This document shows positions 40,068-44,153 of a stretch of DNA of 44,153 bases, piece after piece. Below the pieces are notes generated by a model. That model had not been told where the DNA came from and searched no databases. It was given only the letters and a program-made list of their open reading frames with translations. Made by a program: the position numbers and the translations under genes. How positions within the stretch are numbered: the first letter of the stretch is position 1; every line of letters starts with the position of its first letter. Origin of the DNA: Kutzneria sp. 744 (lineage in GTDB: Bacteria; Actinomycetota; Actinomycetes; Mycobacteriales; Pseudonocardiaceae); assembly GCF_000568255.1 (NCBI RefSeq), contig NZ_KK037166.1, forward strand, positions 406,241 through 450,393, in the 5' to 3' direction.

Positions 40068-40985
40068 TCAGAACTGGGTGAAGAACCGCCACGTCAGGCC
40101 CGGAAGGTACGACAGCAGTTCGGTGTGCCGGCCGTCGAACGCGATCCACTCGACCGGGTGCCCGGCCGAGCAGTTCTTGAAGTCGGTCACGGTGTGCGCG
40201 CCGCTGCCCTTCGCCGGCGCCGGTGGGGTCTGCATCGTGCAGCCGTTGTTGCGCACGAAGCGGTCGGCCAGCGCCAGACCGCCGGAGTAACTGAGCGTCG
40301 GGTCGCTGATGCCATGCGAAGCGAGGTAAGCGATCGGCAGCGTGCCGCCGCTGCATCCGCTCAGCAGCCCGGCGGAGTAGGCAGCGACGGCGCGGAAGAC
40401 CGTGGCGCGCGAGCACGCGAGCCCGTAGGTCATGGCGGCGCCGTAGCTGAAGCCCGCGGAGAAGATCCGGGTGGTGTCGACGCAGAGCCCCGCCTCGAAC
40501 TGATTGAGCATGGCGTCGACGAAGGCCACATCGCGGCCGTTGGAGTTGGCCCAGCCGTTGCTGATGCCCTGCGGCGCGACGAAGATCGTCGTGTCTTTGG
40601 ACAGGTCCTGCAGGCCGTAGTAGGGCCGCCCGCTGCGGCCGGTGGCCACGTCAGTGGCGGTGCCGCCGAGCCAGTGGAAGGCGAAGACGAGCCGGTACGG
40701 GTGGTTGCGGTCGTAGTTGCCGGGCAGGGTCAGGATGTAGCTACGGTTGGTGCCGCCGCTGAGGATGGTGTGCGTGCCACTGCTCAGCCCCGGGGCCTTG
40801 CCGCATCCGGTGGTCGAGGCGGCCGGGGCGGCCTGGGAGGCGGCCGCGGACGCCGGGACAGTCGTCATCGTGGCGGCGGCCGTCAGGGCGGCCAGCGTGG
40901 CGGCGATCAGCAACGTCGCCCGCCGGCACAGCGAATGCGACGGAGCGCGCGTGTCGCTGGTCGAGATATGTGGGCCGAATTTCAT
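40068..40985 (-). CDS. Secreted feruloyl-esterase-like alpha/beta hydrolase (CE1/LpqC type)
   Basis: A 305-residue protein with a signal peptide (basic head, TLLIAATLAALTAAATM, PASAAA). The catalytic triad is visible: Ser180 in GFSYGAAM, Asp228 in SHGISDPT and His287 in GRHTE; the oxyanion loop FAFHWLGGTA is typical of CE1 feruloyl esterases and PHB depolymerases. Six Cys suggest disulphides. It would release ferulate or acetate from arabinose or xylose side chains. It has the same orientation as the GH5 and GH78 genes but is separated from them by 189 bp that hold no other feature. Confidence 0.85.
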   Translation of the reverse strand: MKFGPHISTSDTRAPSHSLCRRATLLIAATLAALTAAATMTTVPASAAASQAAPAASTTGCGKAPGLSSGTHTILSGGTNRSYILTLPGNYDRNHPYRLVFAFHWLGGTATDVATGRSGRPYYGLQDLSKDTTIFVAPQGISNGWANSNGRDVAFVDAMLNQFEAGLCVDTTRIFSAGFSYGAAMTYGLACSRATVFRAVAAYSAGLLSGCSGGTLPIAYLASHGISDPTLSYSGGLALADRFVRNNGCTMQTPPAPAKGSGAHTVTDFKNCSAGHPVEWIAFDGRHTELLSYLPGLTWRFFTQF

Positions 40986-41174
40986 GGGTCTCCCGGATTT
41001 GCGGACGGCGACGGGTACGTCTCCGCGCGTCGTTGAGCGAATCTGGACGGAAGCGGTGCGCCGGAATGCTCACCACGCGGTGCGATCGCGTGATCGCGAA
41101 CTCGATGTCGAGATATGTCTGCCTGGAGGCAGTAGCAGGCTTGATGACGTTGCAGAGCCGGTAGTTCGTACTTC

Positions 41175-42269
41175 TCAGGTGGCACGCGGCCGTGCTGCGG
41201 GCGCGCTGCCGCCGTGGGTGGCATTCAGTCCCCAGCCGTGGCGGAGCCGGTCGAGCCCGGACTGGTTGGTGACGGTCAGCGAAAGGTTGGTGCCGCTGCC
41301 GGTGAGCGAGGTGATCGCGCACGAGGCGTTGAAACACGGGCCCGGGCCGGTCTTCTGGTCGGCCCGCTTGACCCCCGTCCACAGCAACGACCCCATGCCC
41401 AGACTGCGCACGGTGTCGGTGAGCGCGTAGTAGTAGGAGACGTTGTTGTTGCCGTCGCGGGGGCCGTTGTAGTTGACGCCGGTGGTCATCGGCACGCCGA
41501 ACTCGGTGAGCACGGCCCGGTCGGCGTGGCCGCACAGGCGCCCCTTGAAGCTGGCGATCCAGTCGGCCTCGGTGGGGTGGGTCTCCCCGCCCAGGGTGTA
41601 GCTGTGGATCGACAACAGGGTGCCGTTGAGCCGCGAGTCGGCGCCCACCGCGCACAGGTCGATGTCCGACCACAGGCCGGGAATGACCATCCGGCCACGG
41701 GGCACGGTGCGATAGTGCCCCAGCCAGGCGGCGGCGAGGTCGGTCAGTTCGGTGGCGCTGTACCCCCAGGGCTCGTTGAGCATGTCGAAGTAGAAGTGGC
41801 TGTTGGCGCCGTACGTGGCGATGACGGCGTCCCACATCGTGTAGAACGCGTTCATGTTCGTGATCCGGCCGCTGCCCGGCTGGGTCCAGGGGGCGATCAT
41901 GACGTTCATGCCCAGCGCGTCGGCCGCGTCGTAGGCCGCCACGAGGCTGCGCCACCAGGACGACGAGGTGGTCTCCGGGTTGATGCCGACCCGGATCGTG
42001 TTGGCGCCCAGCCTCTGGAAGCCCGTGAGAATGGACGTCGCCTTCGCATAGGTGGTCGAATAGTTGTCCGATGTGGACAGTCCGATCGGGACGTTCGGGT
42101 CGGTCAGGTAGTTGTCCCGGTAGTCGGCCCAGTTCACCCCGTGGAACTGGTTGGTGGCGGCGTGCGCCGACGGACCGGTGGCGGCCTGGATGCCGAGGCA
42201 TCCCAGCACCAGGGCGAGAACCAGGCCGATCGAGGCGGCAGGCCACGGCCGGCGTCCGGTTGATCTCAT
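41175..42269 (-). CDS. Secreted GH5 glycanase (endo-beta-glucanase-like)
   Basis: A 364-residue enzyme; GGAGG lies 5 nt before the ATG. It has a signal peptide (SIGLVLALVLGCLGIQAA, cleavage near AHAA), then the GH5 barrel: acid/base Glu166 in MLNEPWG and nucleophile Glu256 in LTEFGVP, plus NTIRVGINPE and LWTGVKR. Length suits a single catalytic domain without a binding module. Beta-1,4-glucan or mannan is a likely substrate. A 124-bp gap separates it from the GH78 gene on the same strand. Confidence 0.88.
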   Translation of the reverse strand: MRSTGRRPWPAASIGLVLALVLGCLGIQAATGPSAHAATNQFHGVNWADYRDNYLTDPNVPIGLSTSDNYSTTYAKATSILTGFQRLGANTIRVGINPETTSSSWWRSLVAAYDAADALGMNVMIAPWTQPGSGRITNMNAFYTMWDAVIATYGANSHFYFDMLNEPWGYSATELTDLAAAWLGHYRTVPRGRMVIPGLWSDIDLCAVGADSRLNGTLLSIHSYTLGGETHPTEADWIASFKGRLCGHADRAVLTEFGVPMTTGVNYNGPRDGNNNVSYYYALTDTVRSLGMGSLLWTGVKRADQKTGPGPCFNASCAITSLTGSGTNLSLTVTNQSGLDRLRHGWGLNATHGGSAPAARPRAT

Positions 42270-42393
42270 CTTTCCTCCATGACGGGGACGGCGCCGATTT
42301 GCAGCCAGGGTTCGCGGATGCCCAGGCGAGAGTGTTGTTGCGGCAGCTGGTACCTGCTGCGATGACGTGCCACCAGGTACGCCGGTTGAACCG

Positions 42394-44153
42394 TCATCGG
42401 GCCGCCACGCGGTAGTCGCCTGAGGCGCTGACGGACAGGTAGACGTAGGACCCGTCGCTGTCCGCGCTGGTGACGCCGGCCCCGGCGGAGAATGTGCCGT
42501 GGTCCCAGACGGTTGTTCCGTTCACGGTGATTGCCGTGTTCGGGCCGGAGGCCGGGACGGCGATGGCGCCGCTGGTCCCGTCCGGGGCGGTGACGTCCAC
42601 ATCGAACTCGCCGCCACTCGCGCGGCCCCACTTGACCGCCAGTGGCCCGTGTGGGGTGGGGACCTGCCCTACGGTCCAGCTCAACGATCCGGGCTGCGGC
42701 TGGACGATCCAGGTCGCATACCCGGCTCCAACCGGCCGAGCGCCGAGCACGTAGCCGGTCAGGGCCGAGGTGGGACCGGACGACCAGCCATGGGCCAGGC
42801 TCGTGCTGCCCTTCTGGATGCTGCCGTCGGAGTTCAGGTTCTCCCACATCGCGCCGGTGAAATCGGGACCTGGCGTGACCATCTGACCCCAGACGTCACT
42901 CAACAGCTGCATCGCGCCGGTGTCGTCGCCAGCGGCCAGCCGCGCCCGCAGTTCGTAGCCGGAGACGAACGGGCTGATCAGCGTGGAGTAGCCGGTGCCG
43001 GTGAAGGGCCGCGGGCCGTGCGTGCCCCACAGCGCGGACTTCAGCTTGGCCAGGATGCCGGGACCGGCGCCAGCGGGCGCGACGCCGAACAGGACCGCGT
43101 CGGCGTTGGCGTCCTGGGCGACGGTGCCGCGGACTTTGTCGCTGAGGTCGTAGACGCCGGTGCGGGAGTTGAAAAGGTTGGTGTTGATCGCAGTGCGCAG
43201 GGCCGCCGCCTTGTTCGTGTACTGCGTCGCGAGATCGGCCTGGCCCGTCTCCCGCGCCAGGTATGCACCCTCGATCAGGTTCAGGTAGTACAGCGCGTTG
43301 TACTCGGTCACGGCACCGGTCTTGATACCGTCGTACCAGTCCCAATCCTGGCCGTCGCTGGTGTCGGTGACCAGCAGTCCCAGCGAGTTGACCCGCGAGG
43401 CGTTCCAGGCGAGCTCCCGCTGTACGATCGGGAACTCCTGCCGGGCGAAGGCGAGGTCGCCGGTGGCGCGGTAGTAGTCGGCCAGGTCGGGGGTGAAGTA
43501 CATGGAGTAGCTGGTCGAATAACACGCGGTCGTGCCAGGGATCGGCGGCCCGGTATGCACCGGGGACTGCGGCGCCAGGCATCCGGTGACGAAGCCGCTG
43601 CTGAGCTGGTAGCTGCCGAGCAGCCGGATGGATTGCTTGAGGTAGTCGTTTCCGTTGGCGCCCAGGCTGTCGTAGACCGTCGGGCCCTCGATGTTGATGT
43701 CACCGATCCAGACGTTGCGATCCCGCTTGGCCCCGTCCAGGATCAGCGGCAGCTGGTTGACGCCCCCACCCCCGCGGGCAGCATGCTGAGCTGGGTGGTG
43801 TAGGCGCCGGCGTACCAGATCTTGTTCAGCTGGTCGGAGCTGGACAGGAAGTACCCCTGGTACTCGTTTGCCGTCGCGCGGTAGGCGCTGAACCGGATGC
43901 CGACCGCGCTGAGCGTGACCGAGCCGGCGGAGGTCAGCGTGATCTCCTCGAACCGCTCGCCGCCCTGGATGTAGCGGTTGGTTATCGTCCCGGCCGCGCC
44001 GACGGTGTAGCTGTCGGCCCTGGACGGGTCGCCCGCGTTGAAGGCATGCCCGCCGTCACCCTTGGCGCTGATGAACTGCTTCCCCTCGCTGTAGGCGGCG
44101 CGCAGCACCGGGCTGCCGTTCTTCGCCGCCACCGTGAAGTACGGGACGCCGCC
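42394..44153 (-). CDS. GH78-like alpha-L-rhamnosidase, partial and frameshifted
   Basis: The gene runs off the right edge; its N-terminus is outside. Minus frame A (44153 to about 43770) gives a beta-sandwich start (YFTVAAKNGSPVLRAAY) and SSSDQLNKIWYAG, YTTQLSMLPAG. The barrel then resumes one frame over as QLPLILDGAKRDRNVWIGD, DWDWYDGIKTGAVTEYNALYY and GAMWENLNSDG, and the family C-terminal domain (VLGARPVGAGY, VPTPHGPLAVKW). The break lies in CCCCCACCCCC at 43762-43772. The motif DGAKRDRNVWIGD is typical of GH78. It removes terminal rhamnose, for example from rhamnogalacturonan. Sequencing error or true mutation. Confidence 0.8.

Noticed and set aside
1-44153. CRISPR array, tRNA, rRNA, prophage or biosynthetic megasynthase genes
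   Set aside because: No regularly spaced repeats, no tRNA-like cloverleaf or rRNA segments noticed, and no phage structural, polyketide or peptide synthase motifs in any convincing frame.

Overview
The window is high-GC DNA with actinobacterial gene architecture: Tat signal peptides and Tat lipoproteins, LacI-controlled sugar importers without their own ATPase, many LysR regulators, GTG starts, and -10 boxes sitting 6 nt from start codons. It looks like a soil actinomycete; a Pseudonocardiales- or Streptomyces-like genus is possible, but the sequence alone does not fix the genus.

Left part (1-12.9 kb) is a plant-polysaccharide locus. Two secreted hydrolases read rightwards (a GH29 fucosidase with a frameshifted signal peptide, and an unassigned TIM-barrel-like hydrolase). 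They converge, across a strong hairpin terminator, on a long leftward operon: sugar-binding lipoprotein, two sugar permeases, GH42 beta-galactosidase, a GH93-like (sialidase-fold) enzyme with a ricin-type tail, and two small membrane proteins. A LacI regulator upstream carries an in-frame amber codon, and a long dyad lies before its gene. The enzyme mix suggests arabinogalactan or pectin side chains as substrate.

The stretch 13-16.2 kb holds a small secreted protein and an export-type ABC pair with a Pro/Gly/Gln-rich membrane protein. An imperfect 117-bp tandem duplication covers the junction between two of these genes. At 16.3-23 kb comes a second sugar importer, divergent from a GH3 glycosidase and its LacI regulator, with two CGAAA-N2-TTTCG operator-like sites in the shared promoter region.

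The stretch 23.1-24.8 kb is a gene graveyard: a headless beta-propeller gene abuts a headless histidine kinase gene, followed by a collapsed response regulator. From 25 to 38.3 kb lies a set of mostly redox and regulatory genes: two divergent inositol-monophosphatase-like paralogues with altered active-site motifs, two F420/NADP reductase-like proteins, three short-chain or NmrA-type oxidoreductases (one fused to a SnoaL-like domain), a polysaccharide deacetylase, a luciferase-like oxidoreductase, three LysR regulators and an internally deleted XRE regulator. Dead IS110 and IS3 pieces are scattered through it.

The right end (38.9-44.2 kb) holds a cold-shock protein with a perfect terminator, more gene debris, and a second group of leftward secreted plant-wall enzymes: a feruloyl-esterase-like hydrolase, a GH5 glycanase and a GH78 rhamnosidase that runs off the edge and has a frameshift. 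No rRNA, tRNA, CRISPR array or intact mobile element was seen. Several frameshifts sit in C/G runs, so sequencing error must be excluded before calling genes dead.
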